Assembly: GCA_964508705.1 (NCBI GenBank)
Contig: CAZDUS010000001.1
Coordinates: 124,001-188,000, forward strand
Reading direction: 5' to 3'
Source of the DNA: CAZDUS01 sp964508705
GTDB lineage: Bacteria; Verrucomicrobiota; Kiritimatiellia; CAIKKV01; CAITUY01
DNA length: 64,000 nucleotides
Both the position numbers and the translations under genes were made by a program. Shown piece after piece: positions 51,104 through 59,023 of the stretch (position 1 is its first letter; each line of letters begins with the position of its first letter). The notes under the pieces were generated by a model, which had not been told where the DNA came from, searched no databases, and saw only the letters and a list, made by a program, of their open reading frames with translations.

Positions 51104-52411
51104 CTACACATTGAGGAACAGGCGCGGGATGCGTAACCGTTGGCGCCGGTTCTCGCCGCTCAGAAGCGCCAACTTGCGGTGGGGTTGATCATCGCGCGCT
51201 GTCGTCCTTGTTGTGTTAAGAAACAAGGACGACGCCAGACTAAGGGTGTGTTTCCCATACCGCTCATTCAAATCATCCACGGCTTCACCAAGGGCTTGCC
51301 GCTTCTCGACCCGCACGGGATCCTCGAACAGGTCATATTGCCTCTCTCGATCCGCCTCCAACCGACCCAGCACCACCATGGTCGCCCGATACGGCTCCCC
51401 CTGTTCAATCAGTTGATCAAACATGTCCCGAACAACCGGCACCGCATCCCGTGTCACCGAAATGGCGCGACTCAGCCGGGTTTCAAGTCCGCTTTGCCGG
51501 TAATCCTGCTTCCGCAACATCACAGCAAGTTGACGGGCGCGTAACCGATACCGCCTTGCCTTGATGAAGGCGGATTCCACATTGCGGACCAACTTGGCCC
51601 AAATAAATTCAGGGTCGGATGATGGCAACGTGAACGTCTTGCATTTGCTGATCGAGCAATAACTCGATTTCTCCTCGGTGCTCACCGGATAGAGGGAAAC
51701 CCCGCGCAATTCCCCCCATAATTCCCGCCCCACTTTCCCCATCAACCGGTCTGCCCAGCCTTCCGGACGGACAGCGAAATCATAAACCGTCCTTAACCCG
51801 TGTTTGGTCAACAATGCCACGGTGTTAGGCCCGAAGCCCCAAACCTTCTCAAGGGGAATCTGCCGGATAAATCCCTCGATGTCAGTTCCCGGAATCGCCG
51901 TAAAGCCCCGCGGCTTCCGGAACTTCGACCCGAGTTTGGCCAGACTTTTGGTCAAACTCAACCCCACAGAAACCGTGATGTCCAGTTCCGCCCGCACATC
52001 CGACTGGAAGCGTAACGCGATATCCTCGTATGACGTGTGATGGATACGCCGCAAGCCGGTCAAGTCGGCAAACCCCTCATCAATCGAATACTCCTCCACC
52101 ATGGGTGTGTAGCGCCGGGCAATGTCGAACATCCGTTTGGAATAGAGACTGTAGGTCTCGTAGTCACTGGGCAGCACTTTCAACTCTGGACACACACGGA
52201 TCGCATCACGCAATGACAGGCCGCGCGAGATTCCTAGCGCCTTTGCCTCATAACTGGCGCAAGCAATGATGCCCCGCTCCTTTCCTGTCACCACCGGGCG
52301 GCCTTTCAGGTTGGGGTGGATAGCCTGTTCGACGGAAGTAAAGAACGCGTCGCCATCAAAATGAATGATGGCACGCGGATAGGACTGCAACGTGAACGGC
52401 AACTCCGACAT
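51104..52411 (-). CDS. dinB: DNA polymerase IV (Y-family translesion polymerase)
   Basis: The 435-residue protein has the Y-family palm residues in AIIHFDGDAFFTSVEQAI and VEEYSIDEGFADLTG, and the fingers motif GIIACASYEAKALGISRGLS. It also has the helix-hairpin-helix part PLEKVWGFGPNTVALLTKHG and a little-finger domain up to about residue 360. The last 60 residues (after YDLFEDPVRVEKRQALGEAV) are a family-typical tail of low conservation. It copies damaged DNA with low fidelity. The start lies 2 nt after the lexA stop, so both are one operon controlled by the operator at 53026. This arrangement recalls umuDC. Confidence 0.9.
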   Translation of the reverse strand: MSELPFTLQSYPRAIIHFDGDAFFTSVEQAIHPNLKGRPVVTGKERGIIACASYEAKALGISRGLSLRDAIRVCPELKVLPSDYETYSLYSKRMFDIARRYTPMVEEYSIDEGFADLTGLRRIHHTSYEDIALRFQSDVRAELDITVSVGLSLTKSLAKLGSKFRKPRGFTAIPGTDIEGFIRQIPLEKVWGFGPNTVALLTKHGLRTVYDFAVRPEGWADRLMGKVGRELWGELRGVSLYPVSTEEKSSYCSISKCKTFTLPSSDPEFIWAKLVRNVESAFIKARRYRLRARQLAVMLRKQDYRQSGLETRLSRAISVTRDAVPVVRDMFDQLIEQGEPYRATMVVLGRLEADRERQYDLFEDPVRVEKRQALGEAVDDLNERYGKHTLSLASSLFLNTTRTTARDDQPHRKLALLSGENRRQRLRIPRLFLNV

Positions 52412-52413
52412 GG

Positions 52414-52998
52414 TCAGTCATATTTCCGGATCACTGCTTTTACAATGCCACCGATCACCAGCGACCGTTTCGGACGGAGCGGTTTATACTTGGAATTGGC
52501 GGGGTCCAACCGTATCCCTTCCCTGTCCTTCATGTAGTATTTCAGCGTCCATTCATCATCCACCTGGGCCACTACAACATCATTGGGCTTCGGGGAGCCG
52601 CCTTTTTCCACCAGCACCATGTCGCCCGGCATAATGCCTGCGGCAATCATGGAATCCCCCTGCACCGTCAGCATAAAAGTCGCTTCCGGGCGACGGATCA
52701 ACATGTCATCCAGGCTGAGGGTGTCCGCCAACTCCTCTTCCGCGGGCGATGGGAACCCCGCCTGAACAGCCCCCAGTAAACGCAGTGTCCCCGTCAACCG
52801 GCCAGTGGCAACGGCGTGGCCCCCTTTCCGTTCAAGAAATCCAAGCTCCTCCAGTTTCCGCAAGGCACCGGAAACCGAATTCTTGGACTGATAATCAAAG
52901 AGGCGCAATAGTTCGGTATAGGAAGGCATGCGGCGCTCGCGGTGCCAGAAAGACCGCAATTTGGCGACATGTCCCGTCACATCCATCACTCTAGGCAT
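52414..52998 (-). CDS. lexA: LexA-type SOS repressor
   Basis: The 194-residue protein has an N-terminal winged helix (MPSYTELLRLFDYQSKNSVS, then ALRKLEELGFLERKGGHAVA) and a C-terminal S24 self-cleavage domain. The cleavage bond would be Ala80-Gly81 in VQAGFPSPAEEE, the nucleophile Ser116 in QGDSMIAAGIMPGDMVLV and the general base Lys153 in DEWTLKYYM. RecA-stimulated cleavage would relieve repression of itself and dinB. The operator lies 28-49 nt upstream of the start. It could also be a second, operon-specific LexA or UmuD-like protein. Confidence 0.92.
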   Translation of the reverse strand: MPRVMDVTGHVAKLRSFWHRERRMPSYTELLRLFDYQSKNSVSGALRKLEELGFLERKGGHAVATGRLTGTLRLLGAVQAGFPSPAEEELADTLSLDDMLIRRPEATFMLTVQGDSMIAAGIMPGDMVLVEKGGSPKPNDVVVAQVDDEWTLKYYMKDREGIRLDPANSKYKPLRPKRSLVIGGIVKAVIRKYD

Positions 52999-53025
52999 AG
53001 CAGTCTCCTTTCACGCCCCACATGA

Positions 53026-53047
53026 TAACTGAACGATTGTTCAGTTA
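53026..53047 (-). promoter_or_regulatory. Candidate LexA operator (SOS box) of lexA-dinB
   Basis: Arms TAACTGAAC and GTTCAGTTA are perfect 9-nt inverted repeats around GATT. The core GAAC-N4-GTTC equals the Gram-positive-type SOS box known from Bacillus. The site is 28-49 nt upstream of the lexA ATG, where it would overlap a promoter, so autoregulation is likely. Confidence 0.8.
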
Positions 53048-53060
53048 CAAGCGAATCTAA

Positions 53061-53103
53061 ATTCGTGTGTTCCGCGTTCTTCGTAGTTCAAATCTTCTTT
53101 ATG
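53061..53103 (+). repeat. Dispersed repeat, copy 2 (TTCGTAGTTCAAATC type)
   Basis: This is the second copy of the repeat described at 51046-51087, here TTCGTGTGTTCCGCGTTC followed by TTCGTAGTTCAAATCTTC. Both copies have the same orientation and bracket lexA-dinB and its operator exactly, about 2.0 kb apart. Confidence 0.7.
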
Positions 53104-53111
53104 CGTCCAGG

Positions 53112-53972
53112 TCACCCGAGTTTCTGCTTAAGACGCTCGATGGTCAGCGGTGCGCTACCCTCAAAGTGGTTATTGGCGAACACCCACACGGCGCGTTTAC
53201 GTTTCCGGAGCCCCCGCACCACGGCGGCAAGATCCTCAATATCAGCATCACGCGGTTCAGCAATGCGATTCCATTCCCTGCCGGTTTGTTCCTCAATCTT
53301 ACCCCGGTCCGGCCCGTGAAGACGGATCACAGACGTTCCGGTCAACGCGTCAGCATGACGTTGAAAGATATCCATTACCGGCGGCATGTAATAACCCTGC
53401 TCGAACACATGGGCTATTCCCCTCTCCTTCAGGAAATTGAAATACGTCCCGTTTAGATAATTGGGATTCCGACACTCCACACACCAGCAGAACTCCCGTG
53501 GCAGTTGGCTGGCAAACGCGCCAAGCCGCTCTTGGAATTCCGTCTGGGACGACATCTTGTTCCGGTTCAGGTATTCGAACTGGAACATCATTGGCCCCAG
53601 ATTGGACTCAAGCGGCGCGATGACATCCAGAAATGACCGGAGCAGGTCCAGTGACAGAAAGTGCGGATTCGCAACCAGCGGGTCCGATTTGGATTTTGGT
53701 CTGTAATGAGTCAGTGTCAGGGCGTTTGGCAGTTTAACGCCGAATTTAAAACTGGGCGGGATTGACGCCGCATATTCCGCGACAGTCTTCGGTAGTGGCA
53801 GCACGACTTTCCCCGGTCCGAACAGGCTCCAGAACCATTGGTCGATTTCCACGCAATCGAACTTTTGTGAATACTCAGCCAGATAATTCAAGTGTGGGGT
53901 GTCGGAATAAACCAGACCGCGCCAGGAGTCATACTTCCAACTGCAAGTTCCCAGATGAAGATCACTGTTCAC
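53112..53972 (-). CDS. DUF72 domain protein
   Basis: The 286-residue protein matches DUF72 (YecE-like TIM-barrel proteins): HLGTCSWKYDSWRGLVYSD at the start, KFDCVEIDQWFW, PPSFKFGVKLPNALTLTHYR, LGPMMFQFEYLNR, CWCVECRNPNYLN, and the C-terminal VWVFANNHFEGSAPLTIERL. The biochemical role of DUF72 proteins is unknown; they are often found near DNA-repair genes, as here beside lexA-dinB and not far from an SPL-type radical SAM gene. The only start is a GTG at 53972 without a good Shine-Dalgarno sequence. Confidence 0.85.
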   Translation of the reverse strand: MNSDLHLGTCSWKYDSWRGLVYSDTPHLNYLAEYSQKFDCVEIDQWFWSLFGPGKVVLPLPKTVAEYAASIPPSFKFGVKLPNALTLTHYRPKSKSDPLVANPHFLSLDLLRSFLDVIAPLESNLGPMMFQFEYLNRNKMSSQTEFQERLGAFASQLPREFCWCVECRNPNYLNGTYFNFLKERGIAHVFEQGYYMPPVMDIFQRHADALTGTSVIRLHGPDRGKIEEQTGREWNRIAEPRDADIEDLAAVVRGLRKRKRAVWVFANNHFEGSAPLTIERLKQKLG

Positions 53973-54152
53973 ACGACGGTTGTATCAAAGCACCAGCCCC
54001 AACTTCAAGGCGAGCAGGCAAGCCGCTAACTTTGAACTCAATTGCCAACCCTGTCCCATCTATTCACTATTCACTTTTTCGCCCACCGCCCCTCCAATTC
54101 CCGCTTGCCATTCCCGCCAATCGTGCCAAGCTCTCCATCGGAGGGCCACCTC

Positions 54153-55283
54153 ATGAAATCCTTGTCGCGAACCGCCCTTAAACACCTGACGGCATCCGCC
54201 ACCCTCAATTCGCTTCCGGATGGCGCGTACATCACCGACATGGACCGCAACATCCTCTTCTGGAACAACGCCGCGGCACGTATTGCCGGATGGACAAAGG
54301 AAGAAGTCAGCGGACATAGCTGTAACGACAATATCCTGGTCCATGTCGACAAGGATGGCCACGAATTGTGCGGCAAGGAGTACTGTCCCCTCCATCGCTG
54401 CATAGTCACCGGCGAACCCAGCCGCGAACCCATCCTCGTCTACGCCAAACACCGCTCCGGCGTGCGCATTCCTGTCGAAGTCTCCGTCGCGCCCATCCGC
54501 AACTCCGGCGGTGATGTCATCGGTGGTATCGAATTGTTCAGAGATCTGACGATGAGCATGATGGACCTCGAGCGGGCCCATGCAATCCAGACGGCCGCCA
54601 TGACCATGAATCCCGATCCGGATCCCCGTCTTTCAATCGCCGTTCGCTACACTCCCAATGATGTCGTCGGCGGCGATTTCTATCATTACGAAAAGCTGTG
54701 CCCCGACCTTCTCGGGGTCATGATCGCCGATGTCATGGGCCATGGTGTGGCCTCCGCGCTTTACAGTATGCAGTTAAGTTCCCTCTGGGAAGACTGGCGG
54801 GGCGAAGCCGGCAATCCCGCAACATTCCTGACCCATATCAATCGCCAATTGCATTCCCTGGCGGGGGACGCCGGCTATTTCGCCACCGCAGTCTGCCTGA
54901 CCATCGACCCCTCCACCGGAGCTGTTGACTTCATCTGCGCGGGACATCCCGCCCCGCTTCAGATCCGACGCGAAGGAGGAATTCAAGCCGTAGGCGCTCC
55001 CCAACCGGCCCTGGGCATGATCCCCAACACCGTCTACACGGCTGAGCACCTTCACATGTCGCCTGGCGACACCCTCCTGCTTTATACCGATGGAGCCATT
55101 GAAATCGACAATGCCTCGGGAGATGAGCTCGGGGAATCCGGTTTGATTACCATGCTGTCGAAGCCGGAAACCTGCCAGGACGGAATCCCTCAGCTCGATA
55201 TCCTGGAAAACAAACTGCTGACCTTCTCTGCCCGCATCCGGTTGGCCGACGACCTGACCCTACTCTCCATCACCCGCCGGTAA
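54153..55283 (+). CDS. PAS domain - SpoIIE-type PP2C serine phosphatase
   Basis: The ATG at 54153 follows CGGAGG by about 8 nt; the frame open from 54042 is not credible. Of 376 residues, about 10-130 form a PAS domain with a Cys-rich segment (GHSCNDNILVHVDKDGHELC, then GKEYCPLHRCIVTGEP). Residues about 160-375 are a PP2C/RsbU domain: VVGGDFYHYEKLCPDLLGVM, IADVMGHGVASALYSM, FICAGHPAPLQIRR, LLLYTDGAIEIDNA and the closing LADDLTLLSITRR. It would dephosphorylate an anti-sigma antagonist in response to a signal sensed by the PAS domain, perhaps redox via the cysteines (inference). It is a single gene; partners are not visible. Confidence 0.87.
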   Translation: MKSLSRTALKHLTASATLNSLPDGAYITDMDRNILFWNNAAARIAGWTKEEVSGHSCNDNILVHVDKDGHELCGKEYCPLHRCIVTGEPSREPILVYAKHRSGVRIPVEVSVAPIRNSGGDVIGGIELFRDLTMSMMDLERAHAIQTAAMTMNPDPDPRLSIAVRYTPNDVVGGDFYHYEKLCPDLLGVMIADVMGHGVASALYSMQLSSLWEDWRGEAGNPATFLTHINRQLHSLAGDAGYFATAVCLTIDPSTGAVDFICAGHPAPLQIRREGGIQAVGAPQPALGMIPNTVYTAEHLHMSPGDTLLLYTDGAIEIDNASGDELGESGLITMLSKPETCQDGIPQLDILENKLLTFSARIRLADDLTLLSITRR

Positions 55284-55357
55284 CCAACACAAATCTGGCC
55301 TTCCATCCGTCTTGCCCGCCTTGGCGAAGGCGGAAGCTCAAGCCCGAGGTGCACAAC

Positions 55358-55404
55358 CGTTCGCATAAGCCATTATCGGTTCGGTGTCATAATCAGGAAA
55401 TTGA
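55358..55404 (-). mobile_element. Second IS91-like transposase tail remnant
   Basis: About 46 nt are 75-80 percent identical by eye to the end of the IS91-like remnant at 24558-24603. On the minus strand it reads FPDYDTEPIMAYANG, against FPDYDTEPVMVYVSG at the other site. The original stop codon is lost. A 7-bp hairpin (CCGCCTT/AAGGCGG, near 55318-55335) lies on its 3' side. The rest of the element is absent. Confidence 0.55.
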
Positions 55405-55472
55405 AAACGGATTGCGGATCGACAGGCAGCGCGTTGTCAAACGCCCCGCCCCCCCTTGTCAACCATGGCCGG

Positions 55473-56237
55473 ATGATGCACGATCCCGGTATGCCATCGG
55501 TAGACATCACTGAAACAACGACCAAATCGGCCTTGGTCAGATCCCGTATTCCCAGCGTGGAATACGTCATCAACCCCTATACGGGCTGCGCTCACGGGTG
55601 CCGGTATTGCTACGCAATGTTTATGGCCAGGTATTCCAAGACACACCAACGCTCTCCGTGGGGCACGTACGTCGAGGCCAAGGTCAACATAGAGGCTGTG
55701 CTTCGGTCCGAACTTTCCCGGAAACGCCGTACTGCCACCGCCATGCTCAGCAGCGTGTGCGACCCCTACCAACCCGCCGAGTCACGATACAAACTCACAC
55801 AAGGCTGCATCAAGGCCCTACGTGAGTACGGTTGGGGCATCAGCATCCTTACCCGCTCTCCCCTTGTAACGCGTGATATCGACCTGCTCCGCACTTGCCT
55901 GGGCGTGTCCGTCGGGTTCTCGATCCCAACCGATGACGATCAGGTCCGGCAGATTCTGGAACCGGAGGCCCCCTCGATTCCCGCACGGCTAGCCGCATTA
56001 CGGGAACTATATGAGGCGGGAATCCACACCTGGGTCTTTATTGCTCCCACCCTTCCCATGAATCCCGAGCGGCTGGGCACCATGATCGCGCCATACATCT
56101 CGGAATACTTAATCGATCCGCTGAACTACAAAGGGCAGGTGGCTTCGTTATTCCACCATCACGGCTGGGATAACGAGCTGACAGCCGGATACGCCCGGTC
56201 CACTGTAAGCCGACTACACGCAGCACTGGCGAGTTAG
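55473..56237 (+). CDS. SPL-family radical SAM protein (DNA-repair-photolyase-like)
   Basis: The start at 55473 (MMHDPGMPSVDITETTTKS) is preferred; upstream codons to 55401 overlap the IS91 tail relic. The 254-residue protein has the cluster motif INPYTGCAHGCRYCYAMFMA (CX3CX2C), WGTYVEAKVNIEAVLRSEL, AMLSSVCDPYQPAESRYKLT, ILTRSPLVTRDIDLL and VGFSIPTDDDQVRQILEPEA. It belongs to the Rv2578c/SplB-related group (COG1533). Spore photoproduct lyase activity is known only for true SplB; the function here is unknown. It lies near lexA-dinB and DUF72, which could hint at DNA-damage handling. Confidence 0.82.
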   Translation: MMHDPGMPSVDITETTTKSALVRSRIPSVEYVINPYTGCAHGCRYCYAMFMARYSKTHQRSPWGTYVEAKVNIEAVLRSELSRKRRTATAMLSSVCDPYQPAESRYKLTQGCIKALREYGWGISILTRSPLVTRDIDLLRTCLGVSVGFSIPTDDDQVRQILEPEAPSIPARLAALRELYEAGIHTWVFIAPTLPMNPERLGTMIAPYISEYLIDPLNYKGQVASLFHHHGWDNELTAGYARSTVSRLHAALAS

Positions 56238-56399
56238 GGGAGCGAGGTCGGCCCTTGAGTTAAAAGTTTGCCCCTCTCCCGCTCCACCCCCTCCCCCCCA
56301 GTGACCTGTGTTCAACTTCAACCATTGAACTTGTTGCGCAACCGATTGGATATTGATCGCCATGGAACATATAAAGAATATTTGAACATGGAATCCTCT

Positions 56400-57170
56400 T
56401 TATAGCCTCTGGATCGTCTGCCCGCCATCCACCATGAGTACTTGCCCGGTGGAATAGGCGAGATCCCCCCGCGCGACCATGGCAGCCGCACGACCAACGT
56501 CCTCCGGCAAACCCCAGCGCGACTGCAACAGCAACCCTTCTCCAATCAGCTTGTCATACTTCGCTGTAACCGCCGAGGTCATGTCGGTCTTGATGAGGCC
56601 GGGGCGAATCTCAAAGACCGGCACATCATATTCACCGAGACGGGTCGCAAACAACTTGGTAGCCATGCTGATGCCCGCCTTCGAAATGCAATAGTCCCCG
56701 CGCGTGACCGAGGCCACCGTCGCCGAAATCGAGGAAACATTGATGATACAGGCCTTATAGTCAGGATCAGACCGCTTCTGCTCAATCATCCAGTTAGCAA
56801 CCGCCTGGGTCAGGAAATACGGCCCCTGCAAGTTGATCCGGATCAGTCGCTCAAAACTCTCTTCCGTTGCCTCCAGGATATCGGCACGCACCGTCGGCGC
56901 CACACCCGCATTGTTCACCAGGACGTGAAGCCGCCCGAAGTGCCGACGCACCGCCGCCACCAGCGCCGCACGGTCTTCCTTCACGCTCACATCCGCCTGA
57001 ACATAGAGAATATCCCGACCGGTTGCCCGCAGCGTCTCAAGCGCGTCCTTCACCATACCCTCGTCCCGCACACCACACAGGGCCAGATCAAACCCTTCCA
57101 TGGCAAGCGCCTGCGCCACACCAAACCCGATACCCCGCCCCCCTCCTGTAACTAACGCGACCCGGTTCAT
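56400..57170 (-). CDS. Short-chain dehydrogenase (classical SDR)
   Basis: The ATG at 57170 overlaps the upstream gene's stop as ATGA (57167-57170). The 256-residue protein has the classical SDR order: VALVTGGGRGIGFGVAQALA, LVNNAGVAPTVRADILEAT, INVSSISATVASVTR, the catalytic YCISKAGISMATK and a C-terminal GQVLMVDGGQTIQRL. Similarity to KduD/DhuD-type enzymes and FabG is equal by eye. As the last gene of the uronate operon it is most simply read as the dehydrogenase that reduces 5-keto-4-deoxyuronate (DKII) to KDG. This is inference from context. Confidence 0.87.
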   Translation of the reverse strand: MNRVALVTGGGRGIGFGVAQALAMEGFDLALCGVRDEGMVKDALETLRATGRDILYVQADVSVKEDRAALVAAVRRHFGRLHVLVNNAGVAPTVRADILEATEESFERLIRINLQGPYFLTQAVANWMIEQKRSDPDYKACIINVSSISATVASVTRGDYCISKAGISMATKLFATRLGEYDVPVFEIRPGLIKTDMTSAVTAKYDKLIGEGLLLQSRWGLPEDVGRAAAMVARGDLAYSTGQVLMVDGGQTIQRL

Positions 57171-58327
57171 CGTTTCAACTCCGGTATGGATACCCACTTC
57201 CGCTTGGCCCAGGACTCCAGCCCCTTCTCGGCCAACTGCACCCCCTTGGCTCCTTCCAGCAACGTCCAGCGGAAAGGCTCGTTTTTGACCACATGACGCA
57301 GGAACAGCTCCCACTGGATCTTGAACGCATTATCGTACTCACGTTGTTCCGGCATCTTCTGCCACCCATCAAGGAAATTGATGGGCTGTGGCACATCCGG
57401 ATTCCAGATCGGCCGGGGCGTGGCCCCATACGGTTGAATCACCACGTCGCGCAAACCGGCCACAGCCGACCCCAGGGTCCCATCCACCTGGATCGTCAGC
57501 AGGTCGTCACGCCTGACACGCGTACACCACGAGGAATTGAATTGAGCCAGGATATCGCCTTCCAGTTCAAACGTGGCATACGCCGCGTCATCCGCCGTGC
57601 ATTTATACGGTTTCCCCGCCTCATCAAACCGCTTCTCGATATGCGTGGCCCCGCAGCACGAAACCGCCTTCACGCTTCCGAAGACATTATCGAGCACATA
57701 ACGCCAGTGACATAGCATATCAATGATCATGCCGCCGCCGTCTTCCTTGCGGTAATTCCATGAAGGACGCTGGAGCGGAATCGTGTCGCCCTCGAAAACC
57801 CAGTAACCGAACTCGCCTTTCACGGAGAGAATCTTCCCGAAGAATCCCCGATGAATAAGCTCCTTGAGTTTCATCAGGCCCGGCAGCCACAGCTTGTCTT
57901 GAACTACACCATTCTTGACCCCCGCCTTTTTCGCCAAGGCATAAAGTTCATACGCTTCCTTCGTCGTCACCGCCGTGGGTTTCTCACAGTAGATGTGCTT
58001 GCCGGCCTTGATCGCCTGCTTCACCGCAGCCACCCGGCGATCGGTCGTCTGGGCGTCAAAATAGATGCTGTTATGCTTGTCCGCCAGCGCCTCGCCCAGA
58101 TCGGTCGTCCACCGGGTCAGGCCAGCCCGCTTGACCAATTGCTGGAGTTTCACCGGATTCCGGCCAACCAGAATCGGATCGGGCATGATGAATTCCGATT
58201 CACTGATCTTGATGCCACCCTGCTTGATGATGGCGCAGATGGATCGCAAAAGGTGCTGGTTGGTGCCCATGCGCCCCGTCACCCCGTTCATGATAATTCC
58301 AACATTGTGTATTTTGATTTCGCTCAT
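57167..58327 (-). CDS. Gfo/Idh/MocA family oxidoreductase of the uronate operon
   Basis: The 386-residue protein has an N-terminal Rossmann region (IHNVGIIMNGVTGRMGTNQH; an unusual glycine loop), then SIYFDAQTTDRRVAAVKQAI, the conserved KHIYCEKPTAVTTKEAYELY with the Glu-Lys-Pro signature, and GVVQDKLWLPGLMKLKELI. The C-terminal domain includes SWNYRKEDGGGMIIDMLCHW. It uses NAD(P) on a sugar-type substrate; its role in uronate use is not fixed. The NVGIIMNGVTGRMG start resembles DapB-type Rossmann loops. It follows the aldolase by 27 nt and overlaps the SDR start. Confidence 0.87.
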   Translation of the reverse strand: MSEIKIHNVGIIMNGVTGRMGTNQHLLRSICAIIKQGGIKISESEFIMPDPILVGRNPVKLQQLVKRAGLTRWTTDLGEALADKHNSIYFDAQTTDRRVAAVKQAIKAGKHIYCEKPTAVTTKEAYELYALAKKAGVKNGVVQDKLWLPGLMKLKELIHRGFFGKILSVKGEFGYWVFEGDTIPLQRPSWNYRKEDGGGMIIDMLCHWRYVLDNVFGSVKAVSCCGATHIEKRFDEAGKPYKCTADDAAYATFELEGDILAQFNSSWCTRVRRDDLLTIQVDGTLGSAVAGLRDVVIQPYGATPRPIWNPDVPQPINFLDGWQKMPEQREYDNAFKIQWELFLRHVVKNEPFRWTLLEGAKGVQLAEKGLESWAKRKWVSIPELKR

Positions 58328-58354
58328 AGCCTTGCCTTTCGTTCTTGGAACAGC

Positions 58355-59014
58355 TTATCGCACCACCACGGACGCCGCGATGGCCAGCGCATCCTTTGTC
58401 AATTGCTCTATGGTTCCCCACTCCTTGGCGGCGATCATCTTCTTCTCAACGATCCAGGAGCCGCCAATGGCCGCCACGGAAGGCCGCTCGAGATAGGTCT
58501 TCATGTTCGCGAGACTTATCCCGCCCGTTGGAAGGAACTTCACCCCCGTGTGCGCATAAGGCCCTTCCAGGGCTTTGATCATCGTGACACCCCCGGCCGC
58601 CTCGGCTGGAAAGAATTTTAGAATCGTGCAGTTCAGGGAGAGCGCCTTTTCCACTTCGGAGGGCGTCATCACGCCGGGGAACATCAGGATCCCAGCCTGC
58701 GCTGCGGCCTTGACCACGTTCTCATTCAATCCCGGCGCCAGGGCATAGGTTGCCCCCGCATCCGCCGCGCGCTTCAGTTGATCGGGACCGAGAACCGTTC
58801 CCGCGCCCACCAGAATCTCAGGGAATCGCTTGGCAATCCTCCGGATCGAGGCTTCTGCCGCCGCCGTGCGGAACGTGATTTCCATGATATCCATCCCGGC
58901 CTTCAACAAGGCTTCCGCCAACGGCTCGGCCTGTTCCTCATGATCAAGCACGATCACCGGCACAATGCGTTTGCTCGCAATCCGCGCCAACATGGTTTTA
59001 ATTTTGTCGCTCAT
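58355..59014 (-). CDS. eda: 2-dehydro-3-deoxyphosphogluconate aldolase (KDPG aldolase)
   Basis: The 219-residue protein cleaves KDPG to pyruvate and glyceraldehyde-3-phosphate. It has the class I aldolase motifs: GMDIMEITFRTAAAEASIRR with the catalytic Glu, ILVGAGTVLGPDQLKRAADA, and the Schiff-base Lys in NCTILKFFPAEAAGGVTMIK, followed by GVKFLPTGGISLANMKTYLE. The length is normal. It ends the KDG branch of the operon; KDG kinase lies 9 nt upstream. The start is ATG at 59014. Confidence 0.94.
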   Translation of the reverse strand: MSDKIKTMLARIASKRIVPVIVLDHEEQAEPLAEALLKAGMDIMEITFRTAAAEASIRRIAKRFPEILVGAGTVLGPDQLKRAADAGATYALAPGLNENVVKAAAQAGILMFPGVMTPSEVEKALSLNCTILKFFPAEAAGGVTMIKALEGPYAHTGVKFLPTGGISLANMKTYLERPSVAAIGGSWIVEKKMIAAKEWGTIEQLTKDALAIAASVVVR

Positions 59015-59023
59015 GTGTTTACT

